Made by a program: the position numbers and the translations under genes
The notes under the pieces: model-generated
Told to the model about the DNA's origin: nothing
The model's database searches: none
What the model saw: the letters and a program-made list of their open reading frames with translations, nothing else
From: Coriolopsis trogii
Taxonomy: Eukaryota; Basidiomycota; Agaricomycetes; Polyporales; Polyporaceae
Assembly (NCBI GenBank): GCA_020543525.1
Contig: JAHYIO010000023.1
Span: 248,001 to 312,000, forward strand
Direction: 5' to 3'
Length of the DNA stretch: 64,000 nucleotides
Part shown: positions 47,508 through 59,061 of the stretch, in pieces
How the letters are laid out: the number at the start of each line of letters is the position of its first letter
Position numbering within the stretch: position 1 is the stretch's first letter

Positions 47508-50160
47508 CTATCTCCGACGACGGGCACCCTGTCGTGCCGATCGCGCAGACCTCTTGGAACGACCGCGCATGGGCTCCTGCACCTCGGAATTCTGCTTGTC
47601 GCGTATCCTCACGCTGCGACGGAGAGGCTCCAAAGCGGACGTAGATCTGGGAGCAAGGGCGGCCGCTGTCCGCGTCCGCGCCCGGGTCCGAGGCGGTAAG
47701 TAGCGAGTTTTCTTCCGCGGCGATTCTTCACGAAGTATAGAACCTAAGGCGATAGACGCACTGCGTTTACGCATAGAGATCGCCTCCGTGGTGAAGTCTG
47801 CAGCGTATACCTTTGTTCCAGGAGAGTATTCCCACTGGTCTGTCGCATGGGGATGGGGGTTGACAACACGGTCGTCCCGAGGGAGATCAGCATGTGTCTG
47901 CAGGAAAGTGGTCCAAAACTCTTCAAGATCGTCGGGACGAGCCCATTTGTTTGCCCCTGGCGGGTTCGAGGGCATGGCATCCCGGGGACTATGGTAGTCC
48001 ATGATAGTATCCAACCACTCTTTGAGAGCGGGATTGAAAGCCACCGATTTGGTGTATCGACGCCACATTGCGTTGACTGCCTTGCCTTCGCCGCCTTCCA
48101 CTATGCTACCAAAGATTTGCATATGTTCAAAGAGGTCTCGAATGGTGGTTTTCAATTCAACTTTGAAAAGGTTGTGAGGTAGCCATAAGAAGCTGCAGTA
48201 CAGCACGACATAGAGCAAGGACTCCATGTCATCCTGAAGAGTATGTTGGAGAGTCATTCCTTCGGGCATGAGCATTCTTTCCGACGTGAACAACCAAGTG
48301 CCCTGGCCGCACCATTTAGAGTGCTGAGAAACATGATGACCGGAAATACTCACCGCACGTCCAGCCTCGACAGACATACCGTCTTGCCCGACCTCACAGG
48401 ATGCATCCCAATCAATCAGATAGCCTCGTCTGATACGACGATCTTTCTCTCGAACCATAATGACGTTTCCAACGCTGATATCCCTATGAAGGCGTGATGC
48501 CAGTGAAAAAGCGTCCTGCATTGCTACATACACGCTGTGAGTATGGTCCATGCAGGGAAGAAAACAGGACGCCTACCGTGGAAGACGTCGTGAGTGACAT
48601 GCAAGAGTTCTTCTGTCCCTCGCAGACGCTTCAAACCATACCCCACTGTGCCAAAGACGATACGATAGTGCAGATGCCGAAGGGGGGCAACTTGCGTTCC
48701 CCGGACTTCACATACCCAGGGGTCATTACGGTATTGGTCACTAACTGAGCACTGGTAGTCTTCGACTGGAGATTGTCAGTTCTAGCTATGGCACTTAGAC
48801 AAGCCCATGAAATACTCACGCGCGAGTTGGCGTGCGGGGTTGGGGATAAAATCCGGAACATCCCCATGGCAGACGACGGACGGCACATTGCGCACGCCCT
48901 TCTCCAAGAGATTGAGTGCGATATCACCTTCGGACTGAAGGTGTATGCGCCAGGTATCCTTCAAGAACACGACCCGGCGGGTCAACATGTCCACCGCCCA
49001 CCATCCTCGTGTCCCACGTCCTAACAAATAGAGGGGTGAGATGACAGGACGAGACACGAGGAACGAGCGTAGGCCGTCGGCGCTCTGAGCGTTCTGCGCG
49101 AGGACGCAGACCACCGTGACATGACCTGGATGGTAGTGTTCAGAGACGGCCCGATCCAGTTCTACCCCCTCGAGCTCGGTCTGTTCCTGCACATATTCTC
49201 GGAGGACATCGGCGAACAGCGTCTCCTCTTCCAATGAGGCCATCTTCACGCCGGGATCGTGTCCACGCCCCTCGGCATCAGTCTGGGAAAACCTCCAAAG
49301 GAACTCGCAGAGGAGCTGCGGCTCTTCCCGTATGTCGAACGACCTAGATACAATACAGCCGGCACGGTCCCAGCGGAGGAGGCGCGCACAAGAGCCAGAC
49401 ATTGAGACGGTGAAGACGAAGACGCGTTGTTGTCGAGCAAATATTTCCGTGACATACGCCACATGCTGTCCATACGCTCTGCTTCTGCGGTGGTCTTGAG
49501 TCTTCGATCCTGTTGGTTGTGCAAATAGGTCGTGATGAGTTTGACCAGCTTCTTTCTCCGGGGGATCAACGAAGTAGTCATGGGAAGGGTCGGCTTTGAC
49601 GTCGAAGAACAATTCGGCATAGCCGAACTCTGAACGCGAAGCCGGATCGGAGGTAATCACATTATCCAAGTTATGGGACGCATAGCAGCATATGTCCGGC
49701 TTCATATATGCAAGCTTCCGAGGAAAGAGAACTCTGGCGGAGGTGTCATGGAAAGTAAAACCCGGCGTCCGCGACATCTTCTTCGTGCTGTAGTTGAGTG
49801 CCAGCAGCTGCCATCGTATCGTCGTCAAAACCACGCGTTGATGAAAGTCAACTAAGTACGCACCAAGGGTTCGCGTATACCTGCTGGAGTGCTGGCAGAC
49901 TGGGGGACAGACCGGAAGGCACCCCTGCTAGCCGAGCAAGCACTCCTGCCAGTTGTGCCTGGTTCGGCAATAAAGGCATCAAGGAACTCACAAACGGGCA
50001 TAGGTCCTAGCATCGACTTCATCGTGTCTGCAACCATACGTTTGTTCCTTCCTTCGGCACGCACGGGCTCTAGACCCCTCGTGCGGGTGAAGGTTTGGTC
50101 AAGGGCCATGGGTACGTTATAAACGGGATAATCAGGCTGGTCGGAGTGGATGTTAGACAT
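47508..50160 (-). CDS. FunK1-type fungal protein kinase, complete (copy B)
   Basis: Complete paralogue of the gene at 1-2330. Exons 50160-49864, 49807-48820, 48765-48577, 48523-48354 and 48302-47508, with all phases closing. The start MSNIHSDQPDYPVYNVP was chosen as the first in-frame ATG of a frame that splices correctly. The kinase part has HRDISVGNVIMVRE, LIDWDAS and TLQDDMESLLYVVLYC. The C-terminus has the LRRSVRIRDKQ box and ends in an Arg-rich run. A second Arg-rich or Ser-rich disordered segment (RKRSASIALGS) precedes it. Divergent from APC2 with 230 bp between start codons. Intact; role unknown. Confidence 0.9.
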
Positions 50161-50390
50161 GGCGTATGAAATGAAACAGAGCAAGGAGAAGGGGGAAGGT
50201 AAGCCTAGGTAAGCACGTCGTAGCAACAGGCGTAGTGAGAGTTCACTGGAGCGTAACCTCACAAGACACGTGCCAGGCGTTTGTTCACCACCGGTCCGAT
50301 TTACCCGTTGACGCGTTCGCCGCTCGAGGCCCATGTCCCTCTTGTCTACTGCCCCTCATCTGCCACCCATTCTTCGCAGTCGTTGACTCA

Positions 50391-53300
50391 ATGGCTGCGT
50401 CTCTGCTCGTGAAAACAGTTCATGGAAAATGGAATCAGTCTTTCTCTCGTCTCAACCGAGGAGAGCCAGGCATCACCGGGCTTCTGGCGTTCAGCGAGGT
50501 CCGCCACCCGTACTCAGCCATTCATTCCTATCATTGATCTTCATCCCACATATGCAGGCCTGGATGATTGCGAATAAGTTTCTATACCCGCAAGACATGG
50601 ACAATCCGGTATCCCACTCAGAGTTTAGTAGGTATTGGACGTGTTCGGATAACATAACCTGGGACTGAGGGGAATGGGAAGACATGCAGGATGTTCGTGC
50701 CTCGTTTGAGCTCTTAAGCAGGACGAAGATGTTGACTCTCCTTACGGAGAACTTCTTGGGTGAGTCAAATGCATCCCAATGCTTTATCACATATCCAACG
50801 ACATCTCTGCCATCCAGAGAACATGCGGAAACAGCAGCATCTCATCGAACGTGACATCCGGAAGTATATGGATGAATACGAGGTGCGTTACAGTACTTGA
50901 CGTTGATTGTCTCGTGCAAGGCACGAGTTGACGGGCAGCAGAGAACAGGATCCATAGACTCCATAGCGTTCATGATATTGCGGCTACAAGCATGGTATAG
51001 GGCATGGTCACCACAAACAGGGTGAGATCCCCCGGTTCTCTGTCTCAGCTCGTGTTCACCGCCCCCAAGACTGGGTCCGACTATCGTTGCCGCATACACC
51101 CTCGCATTTCAAACCCACTTGTACTCGTCTTTCCCCCCATCCTTTTCGCACGGGTTCAAGGCCTTGGTCTCGTTCACGTTGCAAGAGCTCACGGAGGAAT
51201 CTGAGCCACCGCCATGGGGTGTCGCAATCTCCCCCACCGACATCAACCCTGTGACTGGAAAGCGACACCGTCCCGACTCCTTGTTCTGGGCGGCATGCGA
51301 GGAGCTGGGTCTGCTGGAACGCTATGAAGCCCTCATCGCCAGCGTCGCATACGAGTACATCGAAAAACACATCATGGACACGTGTGCAAAGATATGGGAC
51401 GAGCCCATGTTGAAGGAGATACGTAACTGGGTGGACGCAGAGGTCATACCGTGGGTGACACTACCGTATGCAAGAGGTGCACGGACTCGTAGGTGGCAGT
51501 GGCAAAATCTCTTCCAGTCGAACAGCATGTGCTTAGTACCTGACTCACACAGCCGAGGAAGCTATCCAGAAGCTACAAGGCGTGGGGTCGAGGTTCGACT
51601 ACCATGTATGCAAGAAGTTGTGCGATCTTCGGTACGTCACTCTCGGTCATATCCGCCCTATTGTCCTGACAGATTTGTCTCAACAGGACGCAGGAGATCT
51701 TCGACATCATTATTGACTATCCCGACTCACAAGCCGCATTGTTGGATCTCAAGGTATTTGAGTTCTCATGCGGGTCGGTGCTTGATAACTTATGATCGCC
51801 TAGGGTTGTTTGCTCCGAGTTGACCAGCGGAATGACATCGTTAGAGCTCTCCGCAAAGCGTCAGCATCCAATCCCTAATTTCCGGTCTTGTTGTTGACAT
51901 TACTCCCGAACAGCAATCGGAGACGTCTGCTACATCCTGGGGCGGATACGAAAGACATCATTACACAATATGTTTCTATCATCCGATGTCTTCGCCTGAT
52001 CGACCCGCCAGGCGTTCTGCTATACAAAGTTGCCGACCCCATTCGCAAGTATCTCAGGTCAGATCGTCACCTGTCTACTCACCCGCGAACGAGGCTATTG
52101 ACGGGCAACATCCAGAGAACGTCCGGACACCATCCGCTGTATTGTCGCCAGCCTCGTAGGAGACGGTGAAAGTGGCGACTCTCTGGTAGATGAGAATGAG
52201 CCAATACAGCCACTACAACAAAGACAGGCGGATGACTATACCGATCCCAACTGGGAGCCTGAGCCGATCGACGCAGGACCGAGTGAGATCTTCGTCATGC
52301 CATGCCTTCGCAGCGTTGACCATGCACACCAGACTTCCGAACGAACAAGCCGACTGACGTCATCAGTACTCTGGTCAGCATTTACGATTCGAAAGACCTC
52401 TTCGTGAAGGAGCTCCAGGTTCTGCTAGCTCAACGGCTTCTCGCTGTCACCGACGGCAACTATGAGAAGGAGGTGCGTGAACGTGTCGTCGGACGAGGAG
52501 GCAAACGTTGACGTGAAGTGGTCAGCGTCGCAACATCGAGATTCTGAAGATCCGCTTCGGGGAGGCGGCACTGCAAGTGTGCGAAGTCATGTTACGGGAC
52601 ATGACCGACTCGCGACGCATCGATCAGCATGTGCAGTCGCAGAAGCAGGTGCAGTCGTCTGTCTTCGTCTCGTCAATGTCGTGTTCGACCAATGGCTTGT
52701 ATAGATGGCTTTACACCCCACCATCATCTCGAGACATTTCTGGCCGCCACTGCAGTCCAGTACCTTCAACATGCCTGGGCAGTTCAAGGAGTAGGTTTCT
52801 CCATCTACGATCGGTTGAAAACCCGCTTGACGTCCATGCGCATAGAATCCAGGAGACCTACGCGAAAGAGTTCCACGCATTCAAACCCGACAAGAAGCTG
52901 CACTGGCTCTCTCATCTGGGAACAATCTCGCTCGACATCGAGCTGCAAGATCGCACCGTCAGCGCCGAGGTGCCTCCACTCGAGGCCGCCGTGATCGAGC
53001 TCTTCTCTACCAAGGGTATGCGGTCATATCGCGTCGTCCGTAGTCGACAATCATTGACATCGCGCAAACAGACACCTGGGAGGTAGCGCAGCTCGCGACG
53101 GAGATGAGGATAGACCAAGCCGCTGCCCTGAAGGCACTCGCGACGTGGGTCGACCTGGGCGTCCTGAAGGAGGAAGAGTCGCTCGAGTACCGCCTGCTCG
53201 AGGTTGCCGAGGAGGCCCCTTCAGGCTCCAAGCCCGCAGCTCGCCAAGGTATGTATATTTGTCTCCGGCTCTTTAAAGGACCCTGTGCTGATCAGCATAC

Positions 53301-53605
53301 GCAGCTGTCGTCGAAGAGGTACCGGCCATAGTGACAGTGCAGGAGCAACAAGCGGAGCAGATGAAGGTGTATTGGAAGGTACGCTCTGAATTGATTCTGA
53401 CGTTGATCGATGATCTAACCATACATAGTACATCGAGGGCATGCTAACGAACTTGGGGTCCCTGAGTCTTGTTCGGATTCAAAATATGCTCAAATTCGCC
53501 CAGGGCTATGACCGGACCATCGACCAGCTCGCTGAATTCATGGAAGCAGCTAGGCGTGAGGGCCTGGTCACAGTCAAGGACGGAATGTGGAAACTGCAGC
53601 GTTGA
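50391..53605 (+). CDS. APC2: anaphase-promoting complex subunit 2 (cullin-like)
   Basis: Cullin-related scaffold of the APC/C ubiquitin ligase that drives exit from mitosis. Many small exons. N-terminal part: MAASLLVKTVHGKWNQSFSR, WEDMQDVRASFELLSRTKML and LIERDIRKYMDEYE. Middle: FQTHLYSSFPPSFSHGFKAL, WAACEELGLLERYEALI and TQEIFDIIIDYPDSQAALLD. Cullin homology: TKDIITQYVSIIRCLRLIDP, DLFVKELQVLLAQRLLAV, and NIEILKIRFGEAALQVCEVM joined to RDMTDSRRID. C-terminal winged helix: YIEGMLTNLGSLSLVRIQNM, TIDQLAEFMEAARREGLVTV and DGMWKLQR, then TGA at 53603-53605. All phases that I tested close, including a donor after CAAACAGG near 51022. No disruption seen. Confidence 0.93.
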
Positions 53606-53711
53606 GACATGTCTGTGTACGCAGTCTGGGATGTTTCATTGTGTAAGATGTGAGCAAGAAAGTTGGAAGTATCGCATAGAATATCAAAAAACTAGACGAC
53701 AGTTACGGAAA

Positions 53712-53792
53712 TGCCTCCTGGCTGGATTGAACAACCGACCTCACCATCCCCCAAATTACGAGTGGCGCGCTCTACCACTGAGCTAAGAAGGC
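53712..53792 (-). tRNA. tRNA-Thr (anticodon CGT) with a 9-nt intron
   Basis: Read on the minus strand: acceptor GCCTTCT pairs with AGGAGGC (plus discriminator A), D-arm GCTC/GAGC, anticodon stem CGCCA pairs with TGGTG, T-arm GGTTG/CAGCC with loop TTCAATC. The loop between the anticodon stems is 16 nt, 9 more than normal, placing a 9-nt intron (ATTTGGGGG) after position 37. U33 and anticodon CGT give threonine. Box A TAGCTCAGTGG is perfect. Confidence 0.9.
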
Positions 53793-54043
53793 GTATATAA
53801 GAGTCTATTGTTTAATTGTATCATGTGTGCGGAAACTGTAGTCGATCATCGAACATCTGGACTTCTGGTGACTAGTATAGTATACAGACGTCGACGGCTG
53901 CGGGTAGTCGCTTGCAACGTTTGATTTCGTTCGGGCTACAGCTCTCTGAGAGTCCCTATGGAGCGGTGCTGCTTACCGACGTGCTCAAACTTTAGGCTCG
54001 CCCTCGCGACCTTCTGACGAGAAGCAGATCTGGGTCGGCGGCA

Positions 54044-54090
54044 TTACAGCTAGATTCATATCGTTAGGCCCATCCGGAAATTGTGTTACA
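54044..54090 (+). repeat. left 47-bp terminal inverted repeat
   Basis: Begins TTACAGCTAGATTC and ends AAATTGTGTTACA. It is the exact reverse complement of 59015-59061. Confidence 0.95.
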
Positions 54091-54196
54091 CACAGCTGAC
54101 ATCGAAATATATTGATCCGAGCCTCGGCATTCCCAAAAACGGGAGATATGCATCGATATTCGAGATACAAATATAGCGTAGGACGAAGCGATAAAT

Positions 54197-55313
54197 TCAC
54201 GACAACCACGCGTCGCTGGGGGGCGCCTGGGGCGGCGTCTCCGGCTTCTCAGGTATCTCGAGGATGACGAAGAACTCGTGATCATCGAGCAGGTCCCCAA
54301 GGGGCCACCCGCCATCACGGTTGTAAACCTGAAGAGCCTCGAGAGGCTCCTGATGGTCGACCGGGAACGAGGAGTCGACCAGGGAGACCGTCCCGGGAGG
54401 GGCGTTCGGGTCGAAGAGCTGCCCAGTCAGCCGCACATTCTGCAAGTACGGAATAGGACACGTTGCGAGAATGTTCGCGCCGTGCTCAGCAATAAAAGCC
54501 GTATCGATATCCCGAGGACTGAGGTCCGCTGTACAAGTGGTCAGTGTATGTAGTATGCATGCAATCAGGGAATACGTACGAACGAGCTTGCACAATGCGT
54601 GGACCGCACCCGGGTGGGATGACACCAGGCCTACTATCTTGACGTCGGAGAACCAGTCCGTCCGCTGTAAGTTTTGCAGGAGCTGAGTGGCGATGTAACG
54701 CTTGCGCTCGCTCTTGACGACGCAGAGCTGCGTGATCCACGCAACGGTCCCTAGATATAGTTGTTAGCAGGACATTTGTGTATACCAAATGAGAAAGTCA
54801 AGCGCCACGAGAAGGACATCCTCATCTTCGATCTCGGTGGAGGGATACTCACCTGACTCCTGGTACCTCCATTTTGCAGCAAAGGCGTGACCAACGGGAT
54901 TCCCGTTCACGGTAGCGATACAAAGTATCGTAGAGTAGACGTCGTAGACACAGAGGTTCCGCAGTCTGGCGGATGTCAGTGACACGCGGCCCCCTAGAAG
55001 AAAACATGAGCTATAACCAGATGACGACCAATAGGTACTCACCGGGCTTCCGGGGAGGTGGAACATCCTCCCTCCACGTGCCGTAGTTGTCACTGAAGAC
55101 CCTAGCGCAAAGTTGAAGGTCGACCTCGGTGATCATGTTCCCCGCCAGAGTCTGGAAGCTCAGCTGGGCATTCTGGGGCTTCGAGGGAGTGGTCGGGATA
55201 GGCGTAGGGCCAGTGGGAGGAGTGACTGTCATGGGAGGGGTAACAGACGGTTTGGGAGGTGTAACGGACATCTTGGATGAAGTGGGGGGGCGATGTGAGA
55301 CGAACATGTTCAC
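54197..55313 (-). CDS. GNAT-like acetyltransferase protein (passenger gene)
   Basis: Multi-exon minus-strand gene. Start at 55313 or, more likely, at the second Met (MSVTPPKPSV, about 55271), because the first lies inside a palindrome. The N-terminus is Thr/Pro-rich. Later exons give LAGNMITEVDLQLCARVFSD, LCVYDVYSTILCIATVNGNP, HAFAAKWRYQESG, and then VAWITQLCVVKSERKRYIAT with QLLQNLQ, which looks like the GNAT acetyl-CoA-binding strand-helix in degenerate form. The C-terminal part runs DLSPRDIDTAFIAEHGANIL to LEIPEKPETPPQAPP. The acceptor is unknown. It lies 107 bp inside the left terminal repeat of the 5-kb element. Confidence 0.65.
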
Positions 55314-55394
55314 TGGTTGATATACGTGCGAGACGCCCCCCGATCACGTGATCTAGGGGCGTCTCGCACGTATCTCGACCAGTGAACGTGTTCG
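55301..55394. repeat. 94-bp near-perfect palindrome between divergent genes
   Basis: Two 39-bp arms (CGAACATGTTCACTGG... and the inverted copy) differ at three positions. They surround a central perfect palindrome, GATCACGTGATC, offset by 2-nt steps. It could extrude as a long hairpin and carries a CACGTG E-box at its centre. It lies at the divergent promoters of the two passenger genes and overlaps the first possible ATG of the left one. Confidence 0.9.
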
Positions 55395-55504
55395 TCGAGA
55401 ATGCGCTGGAAACAAAAGACATAAGCGATGTGGTCTCATGACGAGTCATAAGGGGCCAATATAGAGCGAGGCGCGAGCTGGAACAAAGGGCGCGGCTTCC
55501 CACC

Positions 55505-57304
55505 ATGGCAGAACAACCCGAAGAAGACCTTCCGCCTCCACCCAACCAGCTCGCGCTTGGTCCTCAGCAACGCCGCCAACATGTGCCGTATGACCAGCCG
55601 CCGTATCCCCCTGTGTACTTCCCTGGTTTGATGCCGTACAATTACCCTCCGCCATTCTATCAGTTCGGTGCTCCTCAGGCTTGGCATCAGCCTCAGCCTC
55701 AGCCTCAGCCTCAGCCTCTGCCTCAGCCTCTGCCTCAGCCTCAGCCTCAGCCAGGAGACCAGCCACTGCGCGCGCGACGTGCGCCAACGCGCGAGGCAGG
55801 AGCGAAGCCCGCAAAGGAGCGTCCCAATGCGCAGCCGCGGCCTGGAGGTGAGTGTGACCTAGACTCGCCTGGATGGTATACTTATTGTTATCAGTCTTTC
55901 GCTTCCCTGTCATCGTCGAGACAGGGGACGAGAAGCGCGAGTTTAGTGGTGAAACTGACATGTCCTGGGAGGACTTCCACGACCGTGTCAAAGCTTACCT
56001 CGACGGCTCGCCCAAACCTATCAAACTCGTCTACAGGATCACTGGTGAGCGAGGCAAAGCGATCAATTTGACAGATGCCGAAGACTTCGCGACTGCGATG
56101 GGTCGCATTTGCGACAAAGCAAACCACGCACGTACAAGGGCTGCTGGAATGGAAATCAAGAATGCGGTGAGTGCGACGTAATGGAAGGCCTGTTCGTGAG
56201 TTCTCACCTAATTTCAGACCAAAGCTACCAAGGCAAAGGGTAAAATGAAGGGCAAGAAGCGGGCGCGCGAGGACAGCGACTCGGATGTCGCACCGGACGA
56301 CAATAACGAGGCGGATACCCAGCTAAAGGCGTACAAGCGCCTTGAACCCGCTGTTCGGTGCGAGGCTCACCAAGGCCATTGCTTTATTGACCGCACTGGA
56401 AGTCAAGAGAACCATCGTCGCCTCACTCACGGTGAGATGACGTTGTGGGCTAAGAAAATCGTGAGTACATTGTGTTTCTTGACGCGCCCGAGAACTGAGG
56501 GCCCTACTATCACAGTCCCTTGGGGAAGCTACCATCTACGACCCTCCCCATTGCCTCAATTTCGACCGTGGGCCCACGAAACGGCCTCGCAACGCGAAGA
56601 CTCCGCAAATCCCTCAAGTTCACGTTACCATCAACGCTAGCCCTTTGGGCTATCAGGTTGAGGCGCCGGTGACCACGACCACTCCGCCTCTTCCGAGCGC
56701 CACTCGCGAGGCAACTCCTTTCGACCAATCCGAAGCTTCGAGTGCGTCTCTTGGCACGCGCGCAGCGTCCCAAGACACCCCAGGCCCCGCCACTGACCTC
56801 GAAGAACGCCGCCTAGCAGCCGTTCAAGATCTCACGCGGCCACCCAAGGCCGCCCCTGGACATGTTGTATACCCCCATCTTTCGCTCGTCATCGCGCTCC
56901 TTGATCTTGATTACCCCCATCACCGCTTCCGCGACTGCCAGCAAACGCTCCTCAACATGGGCATTGACGACGCGTGCAAGCTCATTCTCTTGCCGCAGGA
57001 CGCACTGAGTGCAATCGTTGGCGCTGAGCGTGCACAGTGTCTGCATAGGTACGCTGGCTATGGCGTGGGCCCGGTCTTCGGCTTGCAGTGTCCGGTGCGA
57101 GAGGCGTTCACTCCCCTTGCGGCGCGGCCTGCAACTGTGGTCCCTGCTGTTGGGAATATGGGGGAGAGCGAGGACGAGGCCGAGGAGGACAAGGAGGATG
57201 AGGATGAGGAGGACGTGGAGGAGGAGGAGGAGGAGGACGAGGACGAGGACGAGGACGAGGAGGACGAGGAGGAGGATAAACTTGAGGACGATCTTGACGG
57301 CTGA
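55505..57304 (+). CDS. unknown Pro/Gln-rich protein with acidic tail (passenger gene)
   Basis: I do not recognise this family. Start at 55505 (MAEQPEEDLPPPPNQLAL). The N-terminal region is Pro/Tyr-rich and carries a PQ-repeat tract from a CAGCCT hexanucleotide array (55686-55754), then an Arg/Ala-rich stretch. The next exon is a folded-looking segment: FRFPVIVETGDEKREFSGET, FHDRVKAYLDGSPKPIKLVY and LTDAEDFATAMGRI. A basic KAKGKMKGKKRARE stretch could be a nuclear localisation signal. The last exon has a conserved-looking PHHRFRDCQQTLLNMGIDDA block, then a roughly 45-residue Glu/Asp run. Four or so exons. Chromatin or DNA-related work would fit the charge pattern, but that is speculation. Confidence 0.65.
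55686..55754 (+). repeat. CAGCCT hexanucleotide microsatellite
   Basis: About a dozen imperfect CAGCCT/CTGCCT units inside the coding sequence, encoding alternating Pro-Gln and Pro-Leu. Confidence 0.9.
57165..57295 (+). repeat. GAG/GAC codon run encoding the acidic tail
   Basis: Nearly uninterrupted GAG, GAC and GAT codons encode the Glu/Asp tail at the C-terminus of the Pro/Gln-rich gene. Confidence 0.8.
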
Positions 57305-57700
57305 GAGGTCTTGAGCTTTCCGGCATCTGCTTGCAATGGTACGACTGGTTTCTTGATGTAGCATAGGAGCGTACTCTACCACGGCCCAATAATATGTATC
57401 GAGTTCTTGATCAACTTGATCAATCCCCTTGCCATGCTGACTTCTCATCTCTCATTTGAGGTCACGGCTGCTCTCCGTGTCACTTACAGTGCGTGCACTC
57501 GTCGAGAGGCTGTACTCAGGGTCTCCGCGCACAGATCCACCAGACGCTCACGGAGCGTAACTTACTCACCTCACAGACGACCTCTTCCAGTCGTTCTCCC
57601 GTACCATGAGGTCTGTAGACCTCACCATCTCGACCTACAATGATGCCGTGCTTGATGGGCCTTCACTCTCCGTCAGTTTGAACGACCAGCCTGAGCGCAG
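57305..57700. other. spacer inside the 5-kb element
   Basis: About 400 bp between convergent genes of the element. No gene or extra terminal repeat seen. Confidence 0.4.
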
Positions 57701-58884
57701 CTATGCAATGTATTCGCTATGCCTAAACCATCCATACGCTGACTCGGGTGTCAGCGTAGCATACGCAGCTTCCCATATAAGGCGGTACGGATCAGCACTA
57801 ATGCCCTCGATCTCTCCTAGGACGTAGTCGCGGTTTGAGCGTAGCCAGTGCTTGAGCGACGAGAAGGCCTCCTCGATAGGGTTGAGGTCTGGGGAGTACG
57901 GTGGCAGATAAAGTAGGCGCATGCCGCTGTGGGCGGAGTGAGCATGAAACAGATGTTATGAACAAAACACATACCGAGCTTCGATCAACTCACGGACGCC
58001 CGGAACGCGATGAATAGACGCATTGTCCATGACAATGACTGAGTTAGGCTCTGGCCATGGACGCATCTGGTCCAGCAAGCCCTCAATGAACTCGAGGAAG
58101 TCGTCGCCGGTGAAGGCCCGGTCTTGCACGGTAAGATGTAGAATGCCATCGAGAGAGAGCGCGGGAAGGATTGAGTATCTAGTGAGACATTGTAAGCAGA
58201 CGGCAGAACTGAACGCGAGAGGACGAACCTAATGCCACGGATAAAAAAATCTCGACGACGCGCTCGTCTACCGCATGGGGCCCAGCCCCAGCGGCGGCGG
58301 AGAGACATACGGTTGAAGTGACTCTCGTCAACGAAGACGAGCTGCTGGGGCTGATACTGCTCACCCACAAGCACCTTGTACACCGCTCTCCGGTGCTCGT
58401 TCCTCTCTAGTGCGGGCCGTGTGATCTTGGAGCGATGTGATGTATGATGGTGCACGATCAGAGGAGAGGGTCTGGAGGTACGTACCATCTTGCGTCTGAA
58501 GCCCCGTCTCTGCAAGGTTCTCCGGATAGTCGTCTTGGAAGCGTGGATGTTGCAAATCTCGAGCAGCCACGTTTGGAGCTCTCCAAACATAGCGTCCGGC
58601 TGCCGTTCAATACAGCCTTCAAGAAACTGGAGGGGATAAGTCGATTAGTTTCCAATGGATTGTAAAGCACGTACACGAGCGTCCAGCCCATCGAGAACCC
58701 GAGGTCTGCCACTGCAGACAGGGACCCTCGCTACCTCGCCCGTCTCCCTGTATGTTTGACGTAGCCGCTTCAAAGACCGTATGCTGATGCCCGTGAGTTT
58801 CTTGATTTCTTTGTCTGGGAGGCGGAGTTGAAGGGACATGCGCAAAGCGAGCTCCTTCAACTCTTTCGAGATGTGCCGGCGCAT
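57701..58884 (-). CDS. Tc1/mariner-type DDE transposase, intron-containing
   Basis: Start at 58884 ([19 protein letters not shown]). N-terminal helix-turn-helix: [20 protein letters not shown] and [18 protein letters not shown] second DNA-binding part follows: [19 protein letters not shown]. The catalytic triad is intact: first Asp in [20 protein letters not shown], second Asp in [12 protein letters not shown], third acidic residue in [18 protein letters not shown]. Introns, each GT-AG and phase-closing, interrupt it, e.g. after RRKM (57 nt), after IRG and after RELIEA. Introns in a transposase are unusual, and their integrity suggests selection or recent arrival. No frame break seen. It lies 131 bp inside the right terminal repeat. 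Confidence 0.9.
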
Positions 58885-59014
58885 GGAGGACTGATGATCG
58901 TGGATAGAGTGCGAGATGGGACGCTCGCCGCCAGACAGATCTGCAAAGGTACCCCGGGCCCCAGAAAAAAAATATTACATAATAATCGGAGTCTCGGTTA
59001 ACCTACGAGGCTAC

Positions 59015-59061
59015 TGTAACACAATTTCCGGATGGGCCTAACGATATGAATCTAGCTGTAA
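59015..59061 (-). repeat. right 47-bp terminal inverted repeat
   Basis: Exact reverse complement of 54044-54090. Ends CTGTAA, giving TA at 59059-59060 as the putative target duplication. Confidence 0.95.

Larger units (their letters stand above)
54044..59061. mobile_element. Tc1/mariner-type element of about 5 kb with passenger genes
   Basis: Bounded by a perfect 47-bp inverted repeat (54044-54090 and 59015-59061) whose termini read TA then CAGCTAGATTCATATCG, matching the TA target duplication and CAG start of Tc1/mariner elements. It contains a complete-looking DDE transposase (57701-58884), a GNAT-like gene (54197-55313), a Pro/Gln-rich gene with an acidic tail (55505-57304) and a 94-bp palindrome. 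The end genes lie 107 and 131 bp from the inner edges of the repeats, leaving no room for unrelated sequence. The repeat is seen directly; that the whole 5 kb moves as one unit is inference. Confidence 0.75.

Noticed and set aside
57058..57389. Ser-rich and Pro/Arg-rich frames opposite the acidic tail
   Set aside because: Antisense shadows of a GAG/GAC codon run.
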